Source: Serinus canaria
Lineage: Eukaryota > Chordata > Aves > Passeriformes > Fringillidae
Length of the DNA stretch: 64,000 nt
Assembly (NCBI RefSeq): GCF_022539315.1
Contig: NC_066316.1
Coordinates: 65,019,994-65,083,993 of the forward strand
Reading direction: 5' to 3'
The notes beneath the pieces are model-generated. The model did no database searches and had not been told where the DNA came from. It saw only the letters and a program-made list of their open reading frames with translations. Each line of letters begins with the position of its first letter. Positions within the stretch are counted from its first letter, which is position 1. Of the stretch, positions 1-12,280 are shown piece after piece. The position numbers and the translations under genes were made by a program.

Positions 1-3000
1 TTTTTTTTAAATCTCTGTGCAAAATTTTGCATTGAGAGGACTTGATATTAAAGCTGGAATCAGCAATGTCATCATTATTTATGTTTGCTCTCTGTACTGG
101 CTGAGTACCTGTTCCCCATGTAAGAGTCATCAGTTTATTTTCCTAAACCCAACTGCCTTTTAAAAACTACTCCACACACTTCTCTGAACAAAAAATAATC
201 ACTTGGGCAAATGGAGGCTTCCCTAAAGCAGATGTGTTGATAAACAACATTTTTAGAACCTTTGTATTTTTCTGAAATTCAGTAATCCTCTTCCCCACTT
301 AGCTTAGTGAGTGGCTGACCCAAAGCCTGCAAAGGTCAGAGAAAAGCCTCTTTCCAAAAAAAGAGCGAGTGGTTACAACACTGCAAGAAAAGGGGAACTT
401 GGTGGTGTAGTAATTTCTTATTTGTGCTCCAGACAAATGGTGTTTGGTTCCAGAGAGTGCACATGAGCCATACAATGCTGCAAGTGAAGTCACGCCAATA
501 CTTTGCTGTAGACCAAAGGAAAAAATGGGATGGTGTGAGACTGCAAGAGCTGACATTTGCATAGACAGATGTGTAGACAGATGTGGATAGATATAGGCAA
601 CTGAAACATAAAAACTGCATTTACACTGGGTGTCTAGGCTGTATGACAGTCACCAGAGACTTGTAGACATATTCAGGGGATGTTAATGTGTAAAGGCAAG
701 GATGTGGATTAAGCATCTCCACAAAGCGATTCATTCCTCCTTTCTCTGTTGTCTGTAAAGACAGCCTAGGCAAGGAGCTTAAATTGAACATGTAAGACCT
801 GGTTTGGTTAAAACTTGGTAAAATGAATCCTGTTTTGTAACCTGAAGAAAGGGAGTGCTTTCCTGTTTGTATAGTCTTACTGTTTTGCAGCAAAGGTGGA
901 ACTGTTTTTTTTTTTTTTTTTTTTGTGCATTTATATTATAAAGTTTAACAAACTAGGTAAGAAGCAGGTTTATATCTGTAATTACTAGGACATAGAGATT
1001 TCAGTACATAGTTCTCTAAAAAATACATTAAAATAAAAAGAGAGGGACTGCTTCAAGCAGATTAGTGCAGGGGAAATGTAGGGTGAACAAAATTCTCACT
1101 TTTAACACCTTTGGTGTCGGACAGAATAGCAAAGCTCAGTGAGTCACCCTCAAACCACGCAAGATCATATGCTTCATTAGGCAGGAAACACAGATATATC
1201 TCCACTGATACATAATACAGAGAGGAGTATTAAAACGGATATATATTTGTTCTATTTATATTCTTACTGGCTATGTGCAGAAACTGAAACACGGCTCCTC
1301 CAGCTCCAGGTGGCCACCAGGTATCAGGAAAATACTCTCTACATAGGAGCTGTCTCCTTGAACTAAGCAATGTGGCTGAAGTAAAGAAGTCAAGGTTCAA
1401 TAGCCGCTGTTTTCACCCTTAACAAAGATATGTCATCAGGTGTTTCTCTCAAATGTGTTTGCTGGGGGGTATATCTTTCATCCATGCCAGTAAGTCAGCC
1501 AGTCTCTTGTTTACTGCCACATACATTATGTAGCAGTGACAAAGGACAGAATATGTACCAGAAAAAGAGGAGGTTATTACTGAGAAACAGGAAATGTGGC
1601 TGGACTTCTAAATACCTTACCATACTGAAGGTGCTAAGCATCACATGGGATTATGTCACCCGGAATTAGTAACGTCTCTGGCTGGCTACTTAGCTGGTGT
1701 AAATTGGTTGCACCCCACTGGTTTCAATGGAACTTCATTAATTTATGCTAGCTGAGGGTCTGGCCCTGAAATAGCTGTAATGTAAGATCAGCATCTCTAG
1801 ATCAGTTTATTCAGTCTCAACCAATCAGCTTTTCTACTGACATTCTTTCTCTTCTTAAATGTTGTCACCTTCTTGAATTTAAACACCAAAACCCCCTCGT
1901 CTGCTTATCAAGACACCACAAAAATTTGCACCCTTCTAGGCAGGACTTTAAAGCATGTTGTGAGCCCCCAGAGTTTACCAAGCAGGCAAGGACAGGCACT
2001 CTGCAATTGTGAGGCAGGACCCACGGGCCGGCTCTGTGGCTGCCTTGCAACAGGAAGCAGCCAACTGAGGTGCTGGGATGGGGAAGGGGAAAGCACAGAT
2101 TTTATCAGGTCAGGGCTGGTCTTCTCAGAGGAGGCTAAGCAAGCAAACTCTATTCCTCTATAGTATGAGTCAGGCGATCATTGTTTCGTGTGTCAGTTAC
2201 TGTGGGGCTCTCTAGAGTAAGCTTCTGCCTGTCCCCAGAGAGAGGTGGTGTAATTCATTTACCTGCAGTTTGGCTCAGATGTGCTTTACGCACAAGTTCT
2301 AAGCACAGCCTTTAAACTTTAAGCACAGCTCTACTAGGAAAAGCATCCAACAAGGTCCACATGCATTTAGGACCTGAGATGTGTCTGTGCAAGTACGATG
2401 CTGAGCTTTGAACTTGCCATTTTAGCTGTAGGAAGTGGCCTGGGACAGCACAGAGCTCAGTGGGATCCTGCTTCTCAGTGGGGTACTCCTCAGCCCGTAC
2501 AAAGATTTGGACTGTAGGGCAAGCCTGCCTTGTGCCCTGGGGTAGGTTGTTTAAAGCAAATCTGGGTAACTCTACACTATGCAGCAGTACACAGTGTAGA
2601 CAACCCCTGAGAATTCAAGCCTGTAGAGCTGACTCTCCGGCATGACTTCAGATTTTATGAAGGTGCTCTTTGGATGTCTCCTCTTGGGGTGTTTTGTTGA
2701 CTCAGCCCAGCTTTGCTTGTGAAATCTGAGGGGATCACATCACATGGTTTATCCTGCATTTACTCACGTATAACCCAGCATGACTGTACATCAATCAACT
2801 AATTTTAGCAATGTTAAAACTGAAAAGAAAATAGTGATATCTTATAAATATACCAACCTGTCTCTCCAGTCTGGTTTCTCTCTATCTTCCCTCAATTTCT
2901 TAACATTTTTGGGAGGCCCTTCCAAAGATTATTCAGAATTCTCTGAATTGACTTACAACTTCCCAGAGTGCTGGTAGTGCTTCTAGGCCTCACATTTCTG

Positions 3001-4968
3001 GGGGAATTTCATAATATATCATGAATTTTTTCTTCAATAGCTCATTTTTAGTATTTTGTGTCTCCATCCATTGTCTCCACCCATTCTTCTGCTCCAACTA
3101 ACTGAGCAAAACTAATTTGCTTGCTTTGCTGACTTACATAACAGTCAAGCACTGTACTATATAACTTGAGATCTTTGTGTAGCTTTGTTTTGTAGAGCAG
3201 AATGGTGCTAAACTTTCCTCAGCACCGAACACAGCACTAAGAGATGACTCAACAGTGAAGGAAAGGGCACTTAGAGTCAAAAATGTCACAGTCAAAGTGG
3301 CAATGTATCTTACACATGTCATAGGAGAAAGGTCATCAATATTATATTCTTCCTCCATCATTGGATATGATAAGAATATTCTGCAAAAATAGTATTTCTT
3401 CCTTATTGCATTCCCACAGCTCAAAAAGTAAAACCAAGACAAGGTGTTTGATCTTTTAGCTCTTTTTTTCTGTAATGAGAAACACAGTGGTGCATAAGCT
3501 GAAAAAGGATTATAAAATTTTATATATTCTCTAGTTCTTCAGACCTGTTGGGGAAAGAATTAGTAATGTATCTATATATCTGGTAAAAATATCTCAGTGA
3601 CCTCATACTCACATTTGTGTAAACATCACCTCATCAGTTCCAGATACTTATACAGGAAACAAATCTGAATGCTCCTCTAGTGTTCTATACTTAGGCAGGT
3701 CAGCCGGCATATGTCTGGTCTGTAAATACCCAGTTTTACTTGGGTCCTTATTTTAAGGTTTCCCTCTTAAGAGTTTGCTGCAAACGTCCCCTCAGCATTT
3801 GCCTGTGTGCCTTTTGCAAAGCAACTTGTCCCTGAAAGTTGCCATTAAGTTAAATAAAAAAGACAACTACAAAGAAGAGCTGAACTGGTTGGTAAAGCTT
3901 AGTTGGAGCTGAATTACTAAATATGGCCATAATAGCCCTGAACTGACAAAGTGAGTATCAAATGATTTCTCATTGCTGTCAGTCACTGTGGTATGTGACC
4001 ACAGTTTGCTCTGTGTCCCAAACCCCATCTTGCTAACAGGTTTCTAAATTCAAAATTCTCTTTCAGGCTTTTCCTGATAATATTTCCTATGCTAATGGAT
4101 TCTAGCATGTGGAACAAATTTCCGAATTTATAGCTTGGGGAGATGCATGATTATAGTGACATAATAAATTGTGTGTTGCCTGGTGGAATAGCACAATGCT
4201 TGTGATTCCTTTGAACAGATAACCCTGAATGTCACATGCTTAATTTTTCAGTTATGAAGTAAAATAAGAAGGGAGCGTAATAAAAGAAGGGACACGTTAC
4301 ACGAATAAATGCAAAAAATAGTAGCACTTATAACTTGAGCGCTTAGTTAACAATTTTTATATTTTTAAAAATTTTTATGCCCAGCAATAAATCTCAAGCA
4401 ACTATGCATAGATAAACTGCATCAAAATAAGGAAAAATGGAAATTTTTTTAAATGTGAAAAACACAGTGGATTGCCAAGTTTAAGCTTCTGGAAGAGCAG
4501 AATACTACAGAGACAGAAGTCTAGACGAGTCCTCTAGAGAGACAGTATATAATGATTTTGTAGATAGAAAACTGCCAATGTTACAGGACTCTTTACCAGT
4601 ATTATTAGCAGGGTTACTACAAAGGTTCAGATTAAAATCACTTTTGCTTTATGCTTCTTTACAAGGAAAAGCAAGTCATGCATTCTTGACAGAATTGCTG
4701 CCTCTGGAGGCATGAACACTGATAAGTAACCTTTCCCAAGTGATTTACTTAAAGTTCTGGTCCACACAGACAATAGCAGAAAATAAATTTGAATCATCAT
4801 TCTTTATGAGGTCATTAGACCAACTTTCTCCAGCAGCTGTCTGATTTTGTTTGCTTTCTAATACTGCATGTGTATTACTGAGTGTTGTATTTTCTTTTTT
4901 AAAAAAAGTTTTTAAAATATGTAAATTTTATTTTATTTTCTCTTTCTTTTTTTTTTCTTTTAATGCAG
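1..4968 (+). other. ROS1: Final intron of ROS1 (partial, 5' end outside window)
   Basis: This stretch lies upstream of the last ROS1 coding exon and ends in a polypyrimidine tract (from about 4931) followed by an AG acceptor at 4967-4968. I looked for the preceding exon, which should carry the end of the kinase domain, and found no convincing candidate, so the intron appears to span the whole left edge. It holds a pure 20-T run at 905-924 and AT-rich unique sequence. I recognise no mobile element in it. Calling it intron rather than intergenic rests on the exon identification at its right end. Confidence 0.75.
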
Positions 4969-5114
4969 ATAATGATATCCCATGTGCAGGTTCAGACAGC
5001 GTTCTTTCAGCCACACTAATGGAAACAAGGAATCAAGAGGGCCTAAATTATTTGGTACTAGTCAAAGAAGGCAACCCAGATGAAGAAAGCATCAATTCTG
5101 CTGAAATTTGTTAA
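4969..5114 (+). CDS. ROS1: ROS1 receptor tyrosine kinase, last coding exon (C-terminal tail)
   Basis: ROS1 is an orphan-type receptor tyrosine kinase of the plasma membrane; this exon encodes only the cytoplasmic tail after the kinase domain. A strong acceptor (long T/C tract, then AATGCAG) ends at 4968. The exon enters with two bases of a split codon, giving Asp if the previous exon ends in G, and encodes 47 further residues before TAA at 5112-5114. The segment METRNQEGLNYLVL (roughly residues 17-30 of the exon) aligns with METKNREGLNYMVL of the human ROS1 tail, as I remember it, and the acidic residues before and after also correspond. The tyrosine in EGLNYLVL is the equivalent of a known phosphotyrosine docking site. 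The human tail continues for several dozen residues and contains a second GLNY motif; here the protein stops first. The open frame extends upstream to 4851, but that part is intron. The kinase domain and the large extracellular region lie left of the window. Confidence 0.9.
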
Positions 5115-5265
5115 GTTTTGTTACTGCTGTCTAAGAGAGTGAAAGAGAAAATCTCTTCAAAGAAGACATAAACCAAGGAAAATATTCTGCATGTTATCAT
5201 ACTTACAGAGGTGTCTGAAAAAAAAAAATGCAACTCTTCAATAAAACTGCCAGAAAACATAACAA
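5115..5265 (+). other. ROS1: ROS1 3' untranslated region (approximate end)
   Basis: This is the sequence between the ROS1 stop codon and the expected cleavage zone downstream of the first AATAAA signal. It is AT-rich and short, about 150 bases. The end is inferred from the usual 10-30 base spacing after the signal; later cleavage is possible, since other AATAAA-like hexamers occur near 5.85 kb. Confidence 0.55.
5240..5245 (+). terminator. ROS1: Poly(A) signal AATAAA for ROS1
   Basis: This is a perfect AATAAA hexamer on the + strand, 126 bases after the ROS1 stop codon. The 30-40 bases after it are GT-rich (GTGCTGAATGTTGTGT), as expected for a downstream element. Confidence 0.65.
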
Positions 5266-7974
5266 GGTGCTGAATGTTGTGTATCAGGATAAGACAGCAA
5301 TTATGTAGCCTTTGATTTTCTACATGTTATGGTGTGGGTGCTTCACAGGAGATAGTTTAAAGCAAAAAAACTTGCATCAGACGGCAAGTGATTTTACTGT
5401 GGTATTAAGTTTATGCACTCACATGTGCCTCAGGCACACAGCAGCACTTCCAAAAAGGGAATACTGGTATGCTGCTTCAAAAAACAGACCAGCTTTTTCA
5501 TGAAGAAAACCAAACAGTTGAAGTCTAGTTTCACTGTGCACAAACAGGATTTTACAAACTTAAAAAAACCCATAAATACCATCTCCAAATCAGAAAGCAG
5601 CTGAAGAAAGGTGACCAAGTTGTCCATTGCTGCAGGTGGTCTGTTTCCCTAATTATTTAAACGAATGTTTGCAATCATCTTGCCTATTAAGTTGCACAGC
5701 AATTGATCTGACAGTCTGTACAGTCCTGTTTTCTTACATTTCTTCTCCTTTCCTCTTTGAATGCTCATCATCCTCATTTATTTTTTATCATACTGGGTGA
5801 AAGGAGGTATTCTTCCTTGATGTGTTTGAAGATCAACTCAAAATATATAATAAAATTTTAAACAAATAATTATTGAGTAAAAGACAGCAATAAGCTTCTT
5901 TTAAACCTTTCATCATGAGCAGTAGTTTGCAAATTATACAGAGCTATTCACAGACATCTTTCAGGAAGCTAGAAGCATGCTATAATTTCATGCAAGTATT
6001 TTATAATGGAGAGTACATTGAGAGTACATATAATGGAGACTACCCTGGAGAGTAGTAAAGGTTCTATCTGATGTCAGAATGTATACATTTGTAAGAAGCA
6101 ACTTCACTGCAATCAAACTTCAAAAGTTTCTTAAATGGAGATTCAATGAAGATGAAAAAAATTTGGAGTCCCAACATTTTTCTAAAATGAAACAGAAATT
6201 CCTGATTTTGAATTAGGATTACTCAAAGTCCCTGAAAAAGCTCTTTCAAGCATTATATAAATACTTTTCTTCATCTACAAATCAGTGTAAAAGACAGATT
6301 TGCTAATAAATACAATTGCAGCACTTCACTATGCTCACCAGACCGTGAGCGATGAATAAATAAATAAATACTGTATTATGTTTCCTTCCTCTTTGAGTGC
6401 TGCTTGATTGGTTGTACAGTGATTCCTTCCATTTCAGTAATTTAAAAATTACTAACGTTTGCTAACCTATGGCATGTGGTGGCCAGAAACCAGTAGGATC
6501 CCTTTTCTGTAGCCACCACACCTGAATGTGCTCTGTGTGCAAAGTTTGGCTAAAGTTGAGGAGACTGCTCAGTCAGCAAGCCCCAGACAAAGGTTTGAAC
6601 AACAGGATCTATATGATAGCTTTTTCTTTAGCAGGAGAAACCTTCAATCGTCCCAAAATTTTGTCAGGACAATACTCTTCAGGCCTTGTGAGCACCTGTG
6701 ATGTGATATCCCAAGTCAATTCAGTTTTGTGTAGGTCTACATTAAAAAAGAATCATGGAAGAGCCTAACCAATGTGTGTAAACTGAGTTAGTGGGAAAGA
6801 TGAGCAGGGAGCAGCCAGGAGTAATGCCCTCCAGGTCTTGAAGCAGTCACAAATACACAAAGCAGTACAGAAGGAAAAAGGGGAAGCTAATTCCTCTTGT
6901 GTTCACATTTTGTAAGTGTTGCAAGGCAAGCCTAGTTTTAATGAAAAAATTAGCACAGCATGATGAGAAAAAAGTGTCGGTTAACAGCCTGCCAATAAAT
7001 GAAACCTTAGGATATTGACCAGTGATCTATGCCTTTTGTACCTGATAGTATGAAAAATGTACTGGACAGGATAAAAAATTAACTTCTTCATCCAAATTTG
7101 AGGATCCTGATCCTAACTTGTTGAATTCAGGGGAAGAGACAATGCCTACCCTTCCCAGTAATTGCAGACATCTGAGTCATGCTCAGTGATACAGTGTGAG
7201 CTCTGAGCATCGCCCTACCCATACACTGGCCAAAGCTCTGTTGCCTCTCCCTCATTTTCCTGCCTTAGAGATGTAAGTATGCAAACACAACTATTCAATT
7301 GAGTTGTGGTAAAGCTGAATTTGATGCAGGCAAACTTAGCCTCACTTGCATCCACCCATGATTCTACTTGAAGGGAATGTCTTAATCCCTCATACTTCGG
7401 TATCACCCTTCTCCTTACACATCTTCATGATTTCACCTTCTCTGTCTTATTGAAGTGTTGCTTCTTCTCTTCATTCAAACTCTTCTTGATTATTCATGTC
7501 TTTCTCAGCCACATTTAGTCAATATTAGGAGGTCATCTCTTACCTTCCACCAGGTAGGTCTGATGGCAGTTTTCATGCTGCCTTTTGATAGAGTAGGAAT
7601 GAGAATTAACACATTCTTAAGCACATTCTCTCTTGGGCAGGGAAATGGGTACTGCCTGGCCTGTGTTTTCCTCTATTTTTTACCTCCTCCTATCACAGAT
7701 CAAGGGAAAGAGTCAAGAAACTCTTGAGTTCAGATGTCTTGACTTCCAGATTTTAAATAAGTATAGATGGATATAAAGGTGATAACATCATTTAAAGGAA
7801 ATATTTATCAGAAAGATAATATGTGAGGTAAGGGTAGTATAAGGCATGTGGACCCAATTTTCAGCTGCTGTAAATCAGGTTAGATATGTTAAGCTAAGCT
7901 TAACAGCAGTATAAAATCTGTCTCTAACTGTTTAGCTTAAATTTGTCCTGAGACAGGTAGACCTATGCCCAGCC
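5266..7974. other. Intergenic DNA between ROS1 and VGLL2, no gene seen
   Basis: This is AT-rich unique sequence with only short open frames and no splice-flanked coding pattern. A short AATA microsatellite (about 6354-6369) and an imprecise local duplication of GAGAGTACAT near 6009-6030 are the only structures noted. Confidence 0.6.
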
Positions 7975-8290
7975 AGTTCCTAAAAAAAAGGAGGACTAAT
8001 CTCTTTAAATCTCCTCCCTTTTATTGCTGAGCATGACATTTCATGGCGTGGAATATCTCTTTGGTTAATTTGAGTCATCTGCCTGGTTGCGTCCCCTCCC
8101 AATGTCTTGTGCACCCTCAGTCTATTCACTGGGGAGGGGGCACAGGGTGAGAAGCAGAGAAGGCTTTGATTCTGTGCAGGCACTTTTCATCAATATCTAG
8201 AATATTACTGTTTTATCAGTATTGTTTTGGTTGCAAATCCAAAATACAACACAAGATGAGCTGCTGTGAATGAACTCCAACCCAGTACAG
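7975..8290 (-). mobile_element. Fragment of an avian endogenous retrovirus LTR
   Basis: Read on the - strand, this block matches the arrangement I know from a common avian ERV LTR: a segment containing TATTTTGGATTTG near the 5' side, then a CACAGAATCAAAGCC block, a GGGTGCACAAGA segment, AGAGATATTCCA, and TCATGCTCAGCAATAAAAG, which sits where the LTR TATA region lies. The match fades around 8290 on the U3 5' side and around 7975 on the other side. No internal gag/pol/env sequence is adjacent, so it is a diverged, partial solo LTR. I cannot assign the exact repeat family without a library search. Edges are approximate. Confidence 0.7.
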
Positions 8291-10381
8291 TCTTTAAGCT
8301 GTTGGGGAGAAGAGACAGGCACTGACCAGGAGATGCCCCAGGTGAGTCTCTGGGCCATAGCCAGTTCCTGTCTCAGGCTCTTTGGTGTTCCTTGATGCTA
8401 GCACAAACACTGAGCAACAACGGTGAGCACTCTGCACAAATGATGCCACACTCACAAGTGGTGGGCTCCCAAATGGCCATGGCTGAACTCTGAGCTGTGC
8501 TTGGATAGACATGGATATATCGTGTGTCTGTAGCTAGTTTGTCTTTGACATGCGTATGAGTGGGTGAAAAATATTCTACTTCTGGCTGTAATTAGAATTT
8601 CCTACAATCCAACACAAATGCTGTGGTGAATAATTAATATTTGCGAATTCTTTTGCAAATGTGAGGGGCCATGGCAGAGGTTACTGATTTACTAAGGCAG
8701 AATTTTCAGCCTCCTAAATTTTAAGTCTTCTGTCTTCAGGTCTACAGCAGGTGGTAACACTCAGCCATCAGTGCATTTCTGTTTTTCAGGGTTGAATGCA
8801 AGAGCTTTTGAGCTGACACATACTGATGACCAGAGCTATCCAAAACCTGTGTACCTCATGCTTTCTATTTGGGATCCATGATCAGGATACTATGAAAGAA
8901 AAACAATTTTTTATGACAAAAATATTGAGTTCTTATCAGATCAAAGATAAAATTATGGAAATGTCCATGTAGCTGAGAGATATGCCAGGCTCTAGCAGGA
9001 TCATTCTCTGATTCCCATAGGCCACAGAGGGAGTGCCCAGTGACATAAACTATGGGAATGTGGCTGTCAAGAGCTCTGAAGGGAAAATTTATGCAGCTTG
9101 AAAGGATGATTTGTTGAGATATGAAAGGCAAAAGACATCCCTGGTTTTGTCATCCCTGGTTTTTGTTAGACAGAAAACCTTGGGGTGTCACGACGATTTC
9201 TTTGCCTTTTTTATATTTAACATTCAGGTCTCATCTTCACTGGGAGACTTTACTATCATTCATTTAATGAATGATCACAGGATTTGGGAAACTTAAGAAT
9301 GACCACCAGAAAAGCAGAAGGTTGCATAGCTACACTGTTAACACAAGTTTTTTTCTGTTGGTCTTTGTTCCCTGCAGAAACTAGTAAGTGGTGAGGACAA
9401 GTCAAGGACTGAGTTCACCTCAGCCTAACTTGTCTGATAACAACAAGTCAGGGTCCAGCACTGAAATTAAAGTTGTTGCTCCTCAGATTTCCTGGTAGCC
9501 TAGATAACAGAGCCTAGTAACACCCTCTGGATCCCAATGTCCCTCAAAATTTGCTTCTCTCACCCCTTGTATAGAAGGGCACAAATATCCTGACAGCAGA
9601 GTCTGTCTGACTGAGCCCTTGCTTTACATGACAGTTTTCAGCAAACAAAGTTTTACCATCTATTTGACTTGACTGATGTCTCCAGGTTATTTCCTCTTTT
9701 AAAAAAAAATTTCTTTGCCATCTGTGGCATGCTGTCTGTGATGATTTGAGTCCTCAGGTGTGGCTTTACTGAGCAAAACCAGGTGAAATTGATCCTCTTT
9801 AATTTGGGTTTAGGACTATGCATTTTAATGGTGAAGGTAAGCTTTAGATTCAAATTTACCTCTTTCTACATAAAGTTGATATTAATTTAGATAGACCTGA
9901 AAAAGGATGTTGCAGAAAAGAATGTCTGTAAAATAGCCCTGGCCGGTCTGCTAATGGCTAAAAAATTCTAACTCAGCTTCATTTAATTAATTCTTGAAAA
10001 TCTTTGTTATGCACACATTTCTAGTTGTAGAAGCTTGCAAATCAGCTGAATTTTTCATACAATCGTGGCTCTATTTATAATGGCACTTAGCAACTCTAGC
10101 TGATATAATGTTTTAACTCTAAAAAATAGCCAGAAACCCAGGGTATCAAAGCCAAGAGAAGATGCCAAAATATTGTTGTTATTGCTACTGACATAAGTGA
10201 TACTGCTGTATAAATAACCTTATTTATGATGTGTTAACTTCTTTGTATGACATCTTCAATTTGGAGAATGTTCATCGCTGCCTTCTATCTTTCACTGTAA
10301 GAACAGAGTTGTAAAATAACCACTCCCTGTTTCGATATTAACTCATTTTGTAATTCTGTTGACATAGCTGGATTTTATTTC
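8291..10381. other. Intergenic DNA, no gene seen
   Basis: This is AT-rich unique sequence. No open frame has family resemblance and no repeat family is recognised. A MEF2-like CTATTTATAA occurs at about 10071-10080, which is compatible with a muscle-gene neighbourhood but is expected by chance at this base composition. Confidence 0.55.
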
Positions 10382-10812
10382 TGGAATAGAATAGAATCAT
10401 TTAGGTTGGAAAATCCTTCTAAGCTCAAGTTCAATCATCAATGCAGCACTTCCAAATGCACCACTAAACCATGTCCCTAAGCACGACATCTACAAGTCTT
10501 TTAAATACATCCAGGGATGGTGACTCCATCACTTCCCTGGGCAGCCTGTTCCAATGCTTGTCAGCCTTTTTTGAGAAGAATTGTCCCATAAACCCCAAAC
10601 TAAACCTCCCCTGATGCAACTTGAGGCTGTTCCCTCTCATTCTGTCACTTGTTACTTAGGAGAAGAAACAGACCCCCACCTTCTTACAACCTCATTTCAG
10701 GTAGAGAGTGATAAGGTTACTCGAACCTCCTTTTCTCCAGGCTGAACAACCCCAGTTCCCTCAGCTGCTCCATGTAAGATTTGTGCTCAAGGCCCTTTAC
10801 CAGCTCTGATGC
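10382..10812 (-). mobile_element. CR1 retrotransposon 3' fragment (copy A)
   Basis: The reverse complement is the 3' end of an avian CR1 LINE. It carries the characteristic ATTCTATTC terminal repeats (seen here as GAATAGAATAGAATCA), followed by segments equivalent to CACCACTAAACCATGTCCCT, CATCCAGGGATGGTGACTCC, CTGGGCAGCCTGTTCCAATG and CTTTTCTCCAGGCTGAACAA. The copy is 5'-truncated and stops where a second CR1 terminus begins at about 10815. CR1 elements copy themselves by target-primed reverse transcription and are usually 5'-truncated, as here. Confidence 0.92.
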
Positions 10813-10817
10813 CATTC

Positions 10818-12280
10818 ACAGATTCACAGAATCAAGGCTGGAAGTGATGTCCAAGATCATGGACTCCAACTTTTGACCAATCACCACTTAGTCAACTGAA
10901 CTATAGCCCTAAGTACCATGTCCAGTCATTTCTTGGACAGTTCCAGGGACTGTGACTCTGCCACCACAGCAATCCATTATAGTGCTTGACAACCATTTCC
11001 ATGAAGAAATTCTTCCTAATATCCAACCTGAACCTCCCCTTGCACAGCTTGAAGATTTGTCCCCTTGTCCTGTCATTTGTTGCCTGGCACCTCACTACAT
11101 CTTCCTTTCAGGCAGTTGTAGAGTGTGATAAAGTCTCCTCTCAGTCTCCTTTTCTCCAGTCTAAGCAATCCCAGCTGCTCAGCTGCTCCTTACAAGACTT
11201 GTGCTCCAGACCCTTCACCAGCTCTGTTGCCCTTCTCTGGTCATGCTCCAGCACTTCAATGTCCTTCTTGTCGTGAGGGGCCCAGAACTGGACATAGGAT
11301 TCCAGGTGTGGCCTCACCACTGCTGGGTACAGAGGGACAATCCCTTCCCAGGTGCTGATGACCACAAAATTTCTGACACAAGCCAGGATGCCCTTGGCCT
11401 TCTTGGCCACCTGGGCACAGCTGGATCACATTCAGTAGGATGCCAACCAGCACCCCCAGCTCCTCTTCCTCTAGGCAGTTTTCCAGCCACTCTTCCCCCA
11501 ACCTGTAGCACTGCCTGGGGTTGTTGTGACCCAAGGGCAGGACCTGACACTTGGCCTTGTTGAACCTCATCCCACTGGCCTTGGCCCATGGCTCAAGCCT
11601 GTCCAGATCCCTCCACAGACCTTTTCTGCCCTACAGCAGATCAACACTCCTGCCCAGCTTGGTATTGCCTGCAAAGTGACTGAGGCAACACTCAATTCCC
11701 TTGTCCATATCACTGATAAAAGATATTAAACAGGACTGGACCCAGTACTGAGCCCTGGGGGTCACCATTTGTGACCGCTGACCTCTGGATGTAACCCCAC
11801 TGACCACTGGATGTAACCCCACTCACCACTGGATGTAACCCCACTGACCTCTGGATGTAACCCCACTGACTACTGTATGTAACCCCACTGACCTCTGGAT
11901 GTGACCCCACTGACCTCTGGATGTAACCCCACTGACCACTGGATGTAACCCCACTGACTGCTGCTCTCTGGGCCCTGCCATCCAGCCAGCTTTTTACCCC
12001 ATGAGCTGGGTAAAACCCCGGCCAAGCCATGAGCAGCCAGACTCTTCAGGAGAATGCTGTGACAAACAGTGTAAAAGGCTTTAATGAAGCCCAGAAAAAC
12101 AACATCCACAGCCTTTTTCTCATCCGCTAAGTGGGACATCTTGCCATAGAAGGAGATCAGGTTAGTCAAGCAAGACTTGCCTTTTGTAAGCCTGAGCCTG
12201 ATCCCGATCTCCTGATTGTCCTGTATGTGCTGTGTGATGGCCCTCAAGGTGATCTGATCCATTCAGATCTTTCCTTCAGG
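10818..12280 (-). mobile_element. CR1 retrotransposon, 5'-truncated, with dead reverse-transcriptase remnant (copy B)
   Basis: A second CR1 in the same orientation abuts copy A. It starts with an AGAATCAAGGCTGGAAG terminus and runs about 1.46 kb into ORF2. Translation of the - strand gives typical CR1 reverse-transcriptase text in pieces: KGKSCLTNLISFYGKM and KAVDVVFLGFIKAF (about 12190-12050), RCRV-like LGHNNP and [11 protein letters not shown] (about 11530-11470), and [19 protein letters not shown] (about 11320-11260). The pieces fall in different frames, and the metal-binding FADD motif reads FAGN, so the enzyme is inactive. The 22-bp array at 11780-11955 interrupts the coding sequence. 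Confidence 0.93.
11780..11955. repeat. 22-bp tandem array, 8 copies, inside a CR1
   Basis: Eight head-to-tail copies of a 22-base unit of the form GACCWCTGGATGTAACCCCACT are present, differing by one to three bases; examples are the CACCACTGG, GTATGT and GATGTGACC variants. The unit derives from the CR1 sequence at this point, where an ordinary CR1 has one copy. Because 22 is not a multiple of three, successive copies are read in all three frames on the - strand with period 22 residues. Confidence 0.95.
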
